Positions 9,756 through 18,174 of a DNA stretch of 64,000 nt are shown piece after piece. This DNA comes from Pseudomonadota bacterium (GTDB taxonomy: Bacteria; Desulfobacterota; Desulfobulbia; Desulfobulbales; Desulfocapsaceae), in contig JAHJKP010000003.1 in the NCBI GenBank assembly GCA_018821985.1, forward strand, positions 1-64,000. The letters run 5' to 3'. How positions within the stretch are numbered: position 1 is the stretch's first letter; each line of letters begins with the position of its first letter. The notes below the pieces were generated by a model. That model did not search any database, was not told the origin of the DNA, and saw only the letters and a list, made by a program, of their open reading frames with translations. The position numbers and the translations under genes were made by a program.

Positions 9756-11348
9756 CTAGTCAAATGGCGTTCCATTTACCTTGCTTCCCGGTGAGTACGA
9801 CGCACCGTCTAAAATGTTGCTATGGGGCGAGAAGGGACCGTTTGCCTCTGGCCAGCGGTTCAGGGACTGATTGATATTTATTGCATGAGGGATGTGTTCT
9901 TTTGCACACTGCTTGCCACCACAATCACCCCAGGAAACGCGCTGATGCGTATTTCCATGCGAGTCCGACAGCGACAGGACATCGCCTTCGTTATTCAGGT
10001 TCAGTTCACCCGCCGACACTGCTGTCTGTACTTCGGCACCACCAAACTGCCCGGTTGGAACACCCCCGCCAAATACAACCAACGCTTTTCCAGCGGGGAG
10101 TAGACTTCCCACGGGGAAGCGATGGCGTGAAGGGTCAGATGCATCGCCAAGGTACCATCCACTCAGGCAGATATCGTGATCAGAGGTGTTGACCAATTCA
10201 ACAAACTCATCCTCTTGTGCGTCACGAAAACCGTCATTGTTGGCATCGCCGGCACGACCACTGGCGGGGTCGCCATAAATTTCGTTAATCACCAGACCTT
10301 TGGCATCCTTGGTTAGGGTTGATACACAGGGAATTGCATCGGGTCGATTAAACAGGAACCAAGCTGCTGAGGGACCCACCTTGCGGGAGTTGTGCCCAGC
10401 CCCAGGTACCACCGCAAAACGCCATCCAAAGTTGAGGCCCAAGCGGTGTGCTTCCTGTTTACCTGTTCGATAGTAAAACTCTGCTCGTTGGCGTCGATTA
10501 GATCCCTGGAAATCAGCATAACTTGAATCGCGAACGCTACTGGATTCCTTACCGGTCTCTGTGTCTAACTCACCCACCAGCACTACCAGTGGAGCCTGCA
10601 GTAACCTCTTAACATCATAAGCATTTAGTGGAGTTCCCTGAAGTCCATAGGGCATGAAATAGTTAGGGTCCGAACCGTTTCCGTAAGCTGGTAAAGTATA
10701 AAATCCGGCATTCACCGCCACCGCAGAAGCCACCCTGGCATCAGAACGAAAAGTCATTAAGCGATGAACAAATTGTCCCCCGGCGCTATGACCCCAGATA
10801 CGGTAAGTAGACTCACCACTATGCACTTCCCGCCTAATAGCTTCAAATAAATGCTCAATTTCACTGTAAAGGTAGTCGTCACGCGTGCGCCATTTTCTGG
10901 CTCGGTAGGTATCAGTGTAGGGCGGCCTTTCTTTCCCAACGGCGAGAGTGAAGCGATCAGAACCTGGGCCGTAAATCGATGCAGGAAACTCGGGTGCTAT
11001 TGCCAGAGCCCCATGCCGTTCAGCTATCGGCATAAATCTGCGCAAGTAATCAATCGCATTTCTGGCGGCGCCATGTATAATAAAGACTATTGGTCCATCG
11101 CTGACAGAGAATCCTGTAGCACGATATGTATAAGCTGTGAGGATATGACCATCTCTGGCCATAAAACGAATCCGAGATGCCTCCATTTTGGGATTGAGCC
11201 CACTTTCATAAAGTCCTGAAGTTTCCAGAAGTTGAGATGGAAAAGGATCCGTCTCACGAGAAACATTGGTGGGTGGGGAGTCCTTGTTGGCTTCATCTGA
11301 AGTACAGCAGCACAAAAATAATAGAACTAATGAGAGGAGACTCTTCAT
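9756..11348 (-). CDS. Lipoprotein alpha/beta hydrolase with lamin-tail domain
   Basis: 530 residues from ATG 11348, chosen because it gives a lipoprotein-type signal peptide (MKSLLSLVLLFLCCCTSDE). The body is an alpha/beta hydrolase: VFIIHGAARN (oxyanion region), the nucleophile elbow GHSAGGQ, and a late GAGHN as the likely catalytic His. This resembles PHB depolymerase/feruloyl esterase-type enzymes. The last 180 residues, starting at VINEIYGD, form a lamin-tail domain (LTD), a beta-sandwich common in exported bacterial enzymes. It is therefore predicted to be an outer-surface esterase or peptidase. It is downstream of the 11539 gene on the same strand (gap about 190 bases). Its substrate is unknown; a product of the neighbouring ligases is one possibility. 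Confidence 0.8.
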   Translation of the reverse strand: MKSLLSLVLLFLCCCTSDEANKDSPPTNVSRETDPFPSQLLETSGLYESGLNPKMEASRIRFMARDGHILTAYTYRATGFSVSDGPIVFIIHGAARNAIDYLRRFMPIAERHGALAIAPEFPASIYGPGSDRFTLAVGKERPPYTDTYRARKWRTRDDYLYSEIEHLFEAIRREVHSGESTYRIWGHSAGGQFVHRLMTFRSDARVASAVAVNAGFYTLPAYGNGSDPNYFMPYGLQGTPLNAYDVKRLLQAPLVVLVGELDTETGKESSSVRDSSYADFQGSNRRQRAEFYYRTGKQEAHRLGLNFGWRFAVVPGAGHNSRKVGPSAAWFLFNRPDAIPCVSTLTKDAKGLVINEIYGDPASGRAGDANNDGFRDAQEDEFVELVNTSDHDICLSGWYLGDASDPSRHRFPVGSLLPAGKALVVFGGGVPTGQFGGAEVQTAVSAGELNLNNEGDVLSLSDSHGNTHQRVSWGDCGGKQCAKEHIPHAININQSLNRWPEANGPFSPHSNILDGASYSPGSKVNGTPFD

Positions 11349-11538
11349 TTGATTTACGTCATCTCCGCTTTGATACAGGTTTGTTAACAGATAGGAAGAA
11401 GCTACCACCGTAACCACAAACAATAGTAACGAAAAAATTGCTTGGCTTACAAACCAATGTTTTAAGTAACTGGTATTGAATTACAGCCGAAAAACCAGTA
11501 ACTGTCAGATCAGGCTTGAACCGCTACACATAAAAATC

Positions 11539-13455
11539 TCATATTCCTTTTCGTACAGACTGACGAGCTCTAAATAATCGATGCATTGCCAACGGCCTGA
11601 CTGCCTCAGCTAAGTATGGCGGCGATTCCCCTTCCTGCTCGTCGGCATTGTTAAAAAATGGGGAGGTGAAATAACGTGCCATGCTTGCCTGCTGAAAAAG
11701 CTTTAACTCCGTGTGTTCCAGAGCGGTAATAGTTACGAAAAACCTTACGTATTCAGAATTGACAGCACCTGCAAAACATACCCCCTGAATGTTTCCGTCA
11801 ACAAGAAGAACTTTTCCAACAAGAGTACCATCAATATATTTCAATGCATTCTGTATACAGGATCGCTTAAAATAGTATCCTGTATACTTCCCGCCTTTCT
11901 TCAGATAATCAGCGCGCCATCTTTCCAACAAATCGAGACATGCCGTCTCATCCTCTTTGGTATATGCTCGGATGGTAATGTTTCGGGAAACGTGACAAGT
12001 TCCAACGAACTCATCAAGACTTTCTTTAGCATAAATATATTCATCTTCTACCGGCCTAATGTCATATCCCAGGCGAATTAGATCTTCAGAATCAACCTCT
12101 TCGACCCAGGTAATCTCGCCATCTTCACTCTGGTTGTAACGGTTCACCTTATCCATGGCATACGCAAGAGTCTCTCTTCTGAATGGAAATGGAGGTAAAT
12201 ACAAACTCAGCCTTTTCCCTGAAGGTCGCTCCAATAAATAATAAAGACAAATCGACCCATGATAGAGTTCCCAGTACAATGTCCGTCGCCTGCGCTGTGA
12301 GAAACTGTAAAGAAACGGGAAGAAAGATATCCATGATTTGTTTCCCGAAGCCATCAGACATTGGTCGAATATCATTTGATCTGCAAGTGAAAGGATTTTC
12401 AGTTCATTCATGAAAGAGGGATGTTGAGAGGTCTGCGCCTCAGGGGTATTGTTTAAAAATTGTGACACGCTATCTGTGGCCACTGTAACCGGCAGCACTC
12501 CCTTACCACCTCTCACCCCAACTGTGACGGCCCTCACCTGCCTTGCATTAAATATCTTGATCATCTCAACAGGCCTAAACATCTTTTTGGCAAATTTTAG
12601 CCCCGGATGCCCCAAGTCGGAGGTGCCATTGACCAAATCTGACGATTCCACCGAAAGCATCAGCTGACGCCACATAAAATTATTGAGTCCTGGAATCGAA
12701 TGATCCGATTTAGCAATAAAACAGCAACTGATCAGATTATACATCTCACCAATAAAACCAAATGATTTCACCTCATTATCAACAAAAATCATCTTACCTA
12801 TCAGGTCAGGTACCTCAAACTTATCAGCCATTCTCAGGCAGTTACGGGTAAATATGTTATCACTGACAGAATCATACTTGGCCCCTTGCGTCATTTCCCA
12901 ATGTTTCAGCAGGGCCAAACATTGATCTGCATACGTGATGTCATAGGGAATAATTTCGAGAGAATAAGTCCGCTGCAGGTGATTAAAGTCATTTCTCATT
13001 TTCGCAAATTTCGCCCCAGCCATTTCCCGGTAGAGTTTAGGATCATATAAATATTCTTCCTCCTTAAAGTTAACCTCAAGCTTTGAATTTGGCATCCCTG
13101 CAATCTCATGTGCATCATGCTCGTCGACGTATATGACTCTTGCATTATTGCTCTTATTATAATCGTTGATGAGATTAATGGAGTTTCTCAAGGCAGTCGC
13201 ATTCATTGGAGTCGGTGGAAAATAAAGTGCCATCCTACCGCAAGAAGGGTCCTTTAGATTCTTCTTGTGTAAAAAGAGACAGAGTGAACCGGAATCCGTA
13301 TAGAACAATAGTTCCCGACTCTTACTCCGCGAGGTAAAGTATAAAAATGGAAAGAAATGAACCCACCCCTTCTGTTTTCCACACGCAAAAGCATCCTTAA
13401 AAAGGACTAAATCTTCGAGACTGATTGGCTTCAATTCACTAATCATCTTTCTCAA
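11539..13455 (-). CDS. Tandem DUF2156 (LPG_synthase_C) protein
   Basis: 638 residues with two DUF2156 domains (about 5-320 and 345-635). Domain 1 shows the usual DUF2156 elements: WVHFFPFLYF, LYFPPTPM, EEYLYDPKLY and the basic KFAKMRNDFNHLQR. Domain 2 is nearly superimposable on the second domain of the 2470 protein (SICLYYL, ERPSGKRLSLYLPPFPF), so the two genes share a recent common source. This protein lacks the ATP-grasp part. DUF2156 belongs to the GNAT-like aminoacyl-transferase group that includes the C-terminal part of lysylphosphatidylglycerol synthase. The chemistry here is not known. It probably cooperates with, or is an alternative partner of, the 2470 protein. Confidence 0.85.
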   Translation of the reverse strand: MRKMISELKPISLEDLVLFKDAFACGKQKGWVHFFPFLYFTSRSKSRELLFYTDSGSLCLFLHKKNLKDPSCGRMALYFPPTPMNATALRNSINLINDYNKSNNARVIYVDEHDAHEIAGMPNSKLEVNFKEEEYLYDPKLYREMAGAKFAKMRNDFNHLQRTYSLEIIPYDITYADQCLALLKHWEMTQGAKYDSVSDNIFTRNCLRMADKFEVPDLIGKMIFVDNEVKSFGFIGEMYNLISCCFIAKSDHSIPGLNNFMWRQLMLSVESSDLVNGTSDLGHPGLKFAKKMFRPVEMIKIFNARQVRAVTVGVRGGKGVLPVTVATDSVSQFLNNTPEAQTSQHPSFMNELKILSLADQMIFDQCLMASGNKSWISFFPFLYSFSQRRRRTLYWELYHGSICLYYLLERPSGKRLSLYLPPFPFRRETLAYAMDKVNRYNQSEDGEITWVEEVDSEDLIRLGYDIRPVEDEYIYAKESLDEFVGTCHVSRNITIRAYTKEDETACLDLLERWRADYLKKGGKYTGYYFKRSCIQNALKYIDGTLVGKVLLVDGNIQGVCFAGAVNSEYVRFFVTITALEHTELKLFQQASMARYFTSPFFNNADEQEGESPPYLAEAVRPLAMHRLFRARQSVRKGI

Positions 13456-13580
13456 TTTTATGGTGGAAAATTCATGATACTGTATAAAAGAGTGAGTAAG
13501 ACAAGCACACCGGCAAAGACAAACACTATTCCTACGCTTTTTTTGATGTATCTCTATATGTGGAAATGACCGTTGTCGGA

Positions 13581-15935
13581 TTAACGGGAGAGGAGTTGCT
13601 CTAGACCAATTCGCAACCCCAGAATTCTGTCTTCCTTCAGTTCATAGCCAAACCCTCCATAATGTAACCGCAATAGTTTAGCTTGCTTGACGGCAATTTG
13701 GATTACAAGAAGGTCAGTGAGGAAATCGTTTTCTGTACGAGATAGTTTTCTGACGCTCTCGTAACCCTGTCTGAAGAATTCAAGATTGTCCATATGAAAA
13801 GCCCTTTTCTGCGTAGAAAATTCGACCATCCCGTTTGCCAGGTCAATTAATGCCGGTCCATAACCGATACTCTGGAAATCGATAAGCCAGCATTTCCCAT
13901 CGTGAAAAAGGTAATTAATAATGGATAAATCGCCATGACAGTGTGTCGGATAAGCTTTGAAGTCTCGCAGACGTTTATTATAGTACGGAATATCCAAAAA
14001 GATGTCGGTTCCTATGACTCCCCCTTGATCATGGTACTCTTTCCAGGCCTCCAGCCAATAAAATAGGAGATGTTTGTTGCTGTACACATTCGCATACTTT
14101 GATTTATAATGCTTCGCCTCATTATGGAAACGCGCCAACAAATTCCCGGCAAGCATATTCTCTTCCGGGGTCGGTTTCGCCACGTATTTACCTGGGGCAA
14201 GAGTAAAGAGCACTGCCTGCTCCTTATCTTTTTGGCTGATATACTTCCCTACTTTGTTTTTTAACGGAAGCGCAACTTCCAGACCAGAATCTTTCAAAGA
14301 ATCCAACAAACCAATCTCATATACAATTTTCTTTTGGTTTTTTTGGGTCAGATACTTGGAATCATATACTTTCAGCACATATTCTTCGGGTTGAGAAAAA
14401 ATATGGTAGACCTTGTTGAATGATGCCACGTTAAATCGTTCCGTATCACGAACTGTGATTTCATAATTCTGACTCAGCCATTCGGCAATCTTGTCGCGTG
14501 AAAAAATACAACGAGCATTTATTTCACTAAACCATTTATCCTTTTTGGTTTTGTTTCCTGTCAATGGATGAAACAGATATCCTTCAACTAGATGATCATA
14601 AAAACGGATACCGGGGTATTGTTTGGCAAAATCAGATGCCATTCCATCGCCGACATCACCAAAATGGTAATAATCACAACCAGCACGATCCCAATAAAAC
14701 TTCTTTTCCCATTCTTCAGGAAGAACATTCTCATACTCCGGATCCAGTTCAATATAGATATCAAAATCAGAGTTAATCTTTGCCCAATCAAAATGGACAA
14801 ACGGAACCTGATAACATCCGGATCGGCGATTCGTTGACGAACCCAGGATATATATTTTGCGGACACAGTCGTGCGGGGCGAGCTTTTGCATGACAAAATC
14901 AAAAAATGCATCCTGAATCTGGTCCTGCTTCTCGGGGGAAAAAATCTTCTTGTCTGGTTTGACCATGAATAATTTATTTTGGCCGAGCAATTTATTGAAA
15001 GAATCCATTTCCTGCCTGGGATCAATATCCCCAAAACGGCAAAACAAATCGACAGCCGGATTAAGAGACCTTCGGTTGACATACAGATCCTGCAGACGAA
15101 AAGGTCTGATTTCACCTTTTTCTGCCATTTTCAGAAGTAAGAGAATTTTAAGTTTAAGTTGATTGAGCTGGACAGCATCAAGCTCATGACCACATCTGGT
15201 CAGGAAAGCAGACAGATCCAGCGAGACATCGGTGCTGACATCACTAGGGGAGATTTTGGATAATGCATATCCGGGAGGCACAAGAAAAACTATTGAACCG
15301 TCTTTAACATAAACAGTTTTACCGTCTTGAACGGAGTCAAAAGAATAGCCAATTGCGTTGAGCACTTGGCCTGCCTTATTACGATAGATGTCACTAACCT
15401 CAAGTACAATCTCTTCATGTCCCTCTGTCTGCAGACGAGAGATAAGTTTTGTGGCCAGTTCATTCTCTTTTAATAACTGTACAGGGTCGCGTTTGAGCGT
15501 ATCACTTTCAAGCAGTGGCAGAATTGGAGCGATAGCCTTTACCAGATGAGTAAAGGATTCCTTCCGCAGGAGAATTTTATAGTTTCTGATATGAAGATGA
15601 TAACCATCTTTGGTCTCTTCAAGAGCCAGTTGTTGTTCATTATACTTCACAGGAAAGGTAAGTTTTTTCTCCTTATCCCAGAATGTCTTGAGCGTACCAG
15701 CCTCGTTTGTATTCGCCAGAACTCCGTCATTATATCCTGCCTGAATCTCTTCGAGAACATCTTGGGAGTAGACTTTGAAAAGCTCTGCCAGTTCCTTGAA
15801 TTCGCCAACAGAAAGCTCAATTCTAAGATCCCGGTAATGGAAGTGAATATTTTCTCCCATATCAAGGAAAAACATATCGAATTTCTGTTTTTCCAAACTA
15901 TTCGATTTGTGAAAGAGGTAAGTAGTAATTCCCAT
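13581..15935 (-). CDS. Nucleotidyltransferase-APH kinase fusion
   Basis: 784 residues. The first 340 are not recognised but contain a regular HFHYRDLRIELS element. Residues about 358-400 carry a nucleotidyltransferase signature: GSS at 365-367, then SDFDIYIEL with Asp390 and Asp392 as likely metal ligands. Residues about 500-784 are an aminoglycoside-phosphotransferase/choline-kinase fold: VLKVYD (ATP-binding Lys about 522), the Brenner motif CHGDLSIIN (His667, Asp669, Asn674) and WLIDFQ (Asp686). All catalytic residues look intact. It may activate a small molecule by nucleotidyl and phosphoryl transfer, or it may be a resistance or self-protection enzyme. It is co-oriented with the 11539 gene upstream of it (gap 125 bases). 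Confidence 0.75.
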   Translation of the reverse strand: MGITTYLFHKSNSLEKQKFDMFFLDMGENIHFHYRDLRIELSVGEFKELAELFKVYSQDVLEEIQAGYNDGVLANTNEAGTLKTFWDKEKKLTFPVKYNEQQLALEETKDGYHLHIRNYKILLRKESFTHLVKAIAPILPLLESDTLKRDPVQLLKENELATKLISRLQTEGHEEIVLEVSDIYRNKAGQVLNAIGYSFDSVQDGKTVYVKDGSIVFLVPPGYALSKISPSDVSTDVSLDLSAFLTRCGHELDAVQLNQLKLKILLLLKMAEKGEIRPFRLQDLYVNRRSLNPAVDLFCRFGDIDPRQEMDSFNKLLGQNKLFMVKPDKKIFSPEKQDQIQDAFFDFVMQKLAPHDCVRKIYILGSSTNRRSGCYQVPFVHFDWAKINSDFDIYIELDPEYENVLPEEWEKKFYWDRAGCDYYHFGDVGDGMASDFAKQYPGIRFYDHLVEGYLFHPLTGNKTKKDKWFSEINARCIFSRDKIAEWLSQNYEITVRDTERFNVASFNKVYHIFSQPEEYVLKVYDSKYLTQKNQKKIVYEIGLLDSLKDSGLEVALPLKNKVGKYISQKDKEQAVLFTLAPGKYVAKPTPEENMLAGNLLARFHNEAKHYKSKYANVYSNKHLLFYWLEAWKEYHDQGGVIGTDIFLDIPYYNKRLRDFKAYPTHCHGDLSIINYLFHDGKCWLIDFQSIGYGPALIDLANGMVEFSTQKRAFHMDNLEFFRQGYESVRKLSRTENDFLTDLLVIQIAVKQAKLLRLHYGGFGYELKEDRILGLRIGLEQLLSR

Positions 15936-16017
15936 GGATACCCGGCGATTAAAGAGAGTGTATCTTTTATCAGAAGCCGTTACAAAATCGATGCTAGGGC
16001 TATTTTGGAATGACAGG

Positions 16018-16629
16018 TTAGGCTGTCAGCGGCTTGACATACAGTGCCAACTGTAATCTGCTTTCTGTTTTCGTTTTCTTAAAAATAGAGCTGATATGCG
16101 CTTTCACCGTTCTCTCAGAAATATTCAATTCTGCGGCGATTTCCAGGTTTGAGTTACCTTTGCTTACCAGTAAGGCAACTTCCCATTCACGGTCCGAGAG
16201 TTTATGTTCAGGAGAAGTAGTTTCCGCTCTTTGTTGGTCAATAGCGTGAGTGGTGCCTCGAATGATTTTCTGCATCAGTTTTTGACCGACCCAGACCCTT
16301 CCACTGATGGCAATATTGACAGCCTCCCGAAGTCGAACTGCAGAGATATAAGTGTTTGCATAACCAACAGCTCCATGTCTGAGTAACATGATCGCCTCAT
16401 TATCATCCGGTATATCGGAGAGGACGAAACATCGTGATTCCGTTATATTAGAGATGAGATTCATATCTACCATAGAGCGATGAAGAAGTATGAGCGCTAT
16501 CTCTTGATGCTTTACAATGTTTTTCAATTCCGCAACGCTTGCAACCTCAAGTAATTGATGGCCATCCTGCAAAATCTGTTTCCACCGTTCTCGGGTTGAT
16601 GCGTTTGCACTACTGACCACGATTGTCAT
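16018..16629 (-). CDS. LuxR-family response regulator with atypical receiver
   Basis: 203 residues. The C-terminal 65 form a LuxR/FixJ HTH (LSDREWEVALLVSKGNSN, then ISERTVKAHISSIFKKT). The N-terminal 130 look like a receiver, but the strand that should end in the phosphorylated Asp reads LILLHRSM, so the usual acceptor is missing; I infer phosphorylation-independent control. It is next to the type I secretion genes and on the same strand, so it probably regulates export or the accessory cluster, as LuxR/CsgD-like proteins often do near RTX adhesin loci. The gap to the next gene is 132 bases. Confidence 0.8.
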   Translation of the reverse strand: MTIVVSSANASTRERWKQILQDGHQLLEVASVAELKNIVKHQEIALILLHRSMVDMNLISNITESRCFVLSDIPDDNEAIMLLRHGAVGYANTYISAVRLREAVNIAISGRVWVGQKLMQKIIRGTTHAIDQQRAETTSPEHKLSDREWEVALLVSKGNSNLEIAAELNISERTVKAHISSIFKKTKTESRLQLALYVKPLTA

Positions 16630-16761
16630 AAATCACCTCTCACGTAGAATAAATACGTATTGTTCCATTCTGCAACGTTGGAGACCTCATATAACTGCTC
16701 AGGGCGCCTACAATATATATTTCTAAAGTCCCCGAGTTTATGTCTTTCCTTTATTGAGAAA

Positions 16762-18174
16762 TTACCTTTCACGTAGAGCTAAACTTTGAGCACGACGAAT
16801 GGGTTTCATCAAATAGCTCAGTACACTCTTCTTACCGGTCAGTATATCGACAGAGGCTATCATGCCTGGGATAATGGGTAAGGGGGATTTTTTAGTTCCA
16901 AGATAATTTTTGGTTGTACGAACATTGACCAAGTAAAAACTGTCTCCCTGCTTATCGATAATACTATCGGCGCTGATATGCTCAACTTTCGCCTCCAGGC
17001 CTCCATAAATGGTGAAATCATAGGCCGTAAACTTTACAGTGGCCTTCAGGTTAGGACTGAGAAAGGCGATATCTGAGGGTTTGACCTTCGCCTCCACCAG
17101 AAGAGTATCTTCCAGTGGAACAATTTCAATTAAATTCATGCCCGGTTGAATGACGCCACCAACAGTGTTGATGAAAACTTGATTTACTATTCCCCGAACA
17201 GGCGAAACTACTGCAGTCCGGTCCAGACGATCGGCTAAGGCAACGGTGGTAGCCGACAGTCCCTCAAGTTTTGCATAGGCATCATTGAGTTCCTTCTTGG
17301 CATTATTGGAGAACTTGAGTTTTGCTTCAACTATTCCTTTCTGCGCCTCAAGAAGTCTGGATTTTGCTCGGGGAAGGGCAAGCCGTGAGGCTGTGATGTC
17401 TCCCTGCATTTCACTGTTCTGACGCTGCAGGCGCAGGAATTCCACCTCCGAAACCGCACCACCTTTTACCAAAGGTTGAGTCATATTAATCTCTTTTTGG
17501 AGCAGATAGTGCGTCCGTGACAGTTCTGCGATCTTGGCCTCAAGTTCAGTAATTTCCTGTTCGCGCTGCAGACTTTGTTCCTCCAGCACACCTAGAGTTT
17601 GCGCAAGTTCCTTCTTTCTTGACTCAAACAACTCTTTTTCCCGCTTGCCTACCTCAGGATTTTCAGTCATCACTTCTTCCGGCAGCACAAAGGGTGTGTT
17701 GTATGTCTCTGACTGTAATCGTGCAACCTGGGCTTTGAGTGCAAGATAATTGAATCGACTTTCCCGGTACGGGCCTGAAAACCGCTTTTCATCAATACGG
17801 AGCAAAAGCTGACCTTTTTCTACCACATCACCGATATTCACTAGAATCTCTGAGAGAATGCCACCCTCGAGATTCTGCACGATCTGTAGTTGACGGGAAG
17901 GCACAACCTTTCCGTTTGCTCTGGTCACTTCCTCTACTTCCGCCACATAAGCCCAGGCAAGAGCACAAAAGAACACGATAACTATGATCCAAAGAATAAT
18001 GCTGCCACCTCGTGGAGACTGTTCCAGGAGTGAGATACGAATATCCGTTATTAAATCCACATCAGTGCTCTGCTGTTGAAAAAAGAAGCCTTTCTTCTGC
18101 TTTGCAAAGGAGCGAGCAGGCGTACCGTTCTTTGGAGCCTGCAGGCTTATGTTGATCTCAGGATCTTGTTTCAT
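16762..18174 (-). CDS. Type I secretion membrane-fusion protein (HlyD family)
   Basis: 470 residues. A cytoplasmic N-terminal stretch is followed by one membrane segment (about 60-80: IILWIIVIVFFCALAWAY), the lipoyl-like half EGGILSEILVNIGDVVEKGQ, a long coiled coil (about 150-310), and the second lipoyl half with the RTX-type signature VVSPVRGIVNQVFINTVGG. This matches the HlyD/LapC type that bridges the inner-membrane ABC transporter to TolC. The start overlaps the ABC transporter stop by four bases, so the two are translationally coupled. No outer-membrane partner lies in the window. Confidence 0.92.
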   Translation of the reverse strand: MKQDPEINISLQAPKNGTPARSFAKQKKGFFFQQQSTDVDLITDIRISLLEQSPRGGSIILWIIVIVFFCALAWAYVAEVEEVTRANGKVVPSRQLQIVQNLEGGILSEILVNIGDVVEKGQLLLRIDEKRFSGPYRESRFNYLALKAQVARLQSETYNTPFVLPEEVMTENPEVGKREKELFESRKKELAQTLGVLEEQSLQREQEITELEAKIAELSRTHYLLQKEINMTQPLVKGGAVSEVEFLRLQRQNSEMQGDITASRLALPRAKSRLLEAQKGIVEAKLKFSNNAKKELNDAYAKLEGLSATTVALADRLDRTAVVSPVRGIVNQVFINTVGGVIQPGMNLIEIVPLEDTLLVEAKVKPSDIAFLSPNLKATVKFTAYDFTIYGGLEAKVEHISADSIIDKQGDSFYLVNVRTTKNYLGTKKSPLPIIPGMIASVDILTGKKSVLSYLMKPIRRAQSLALRER

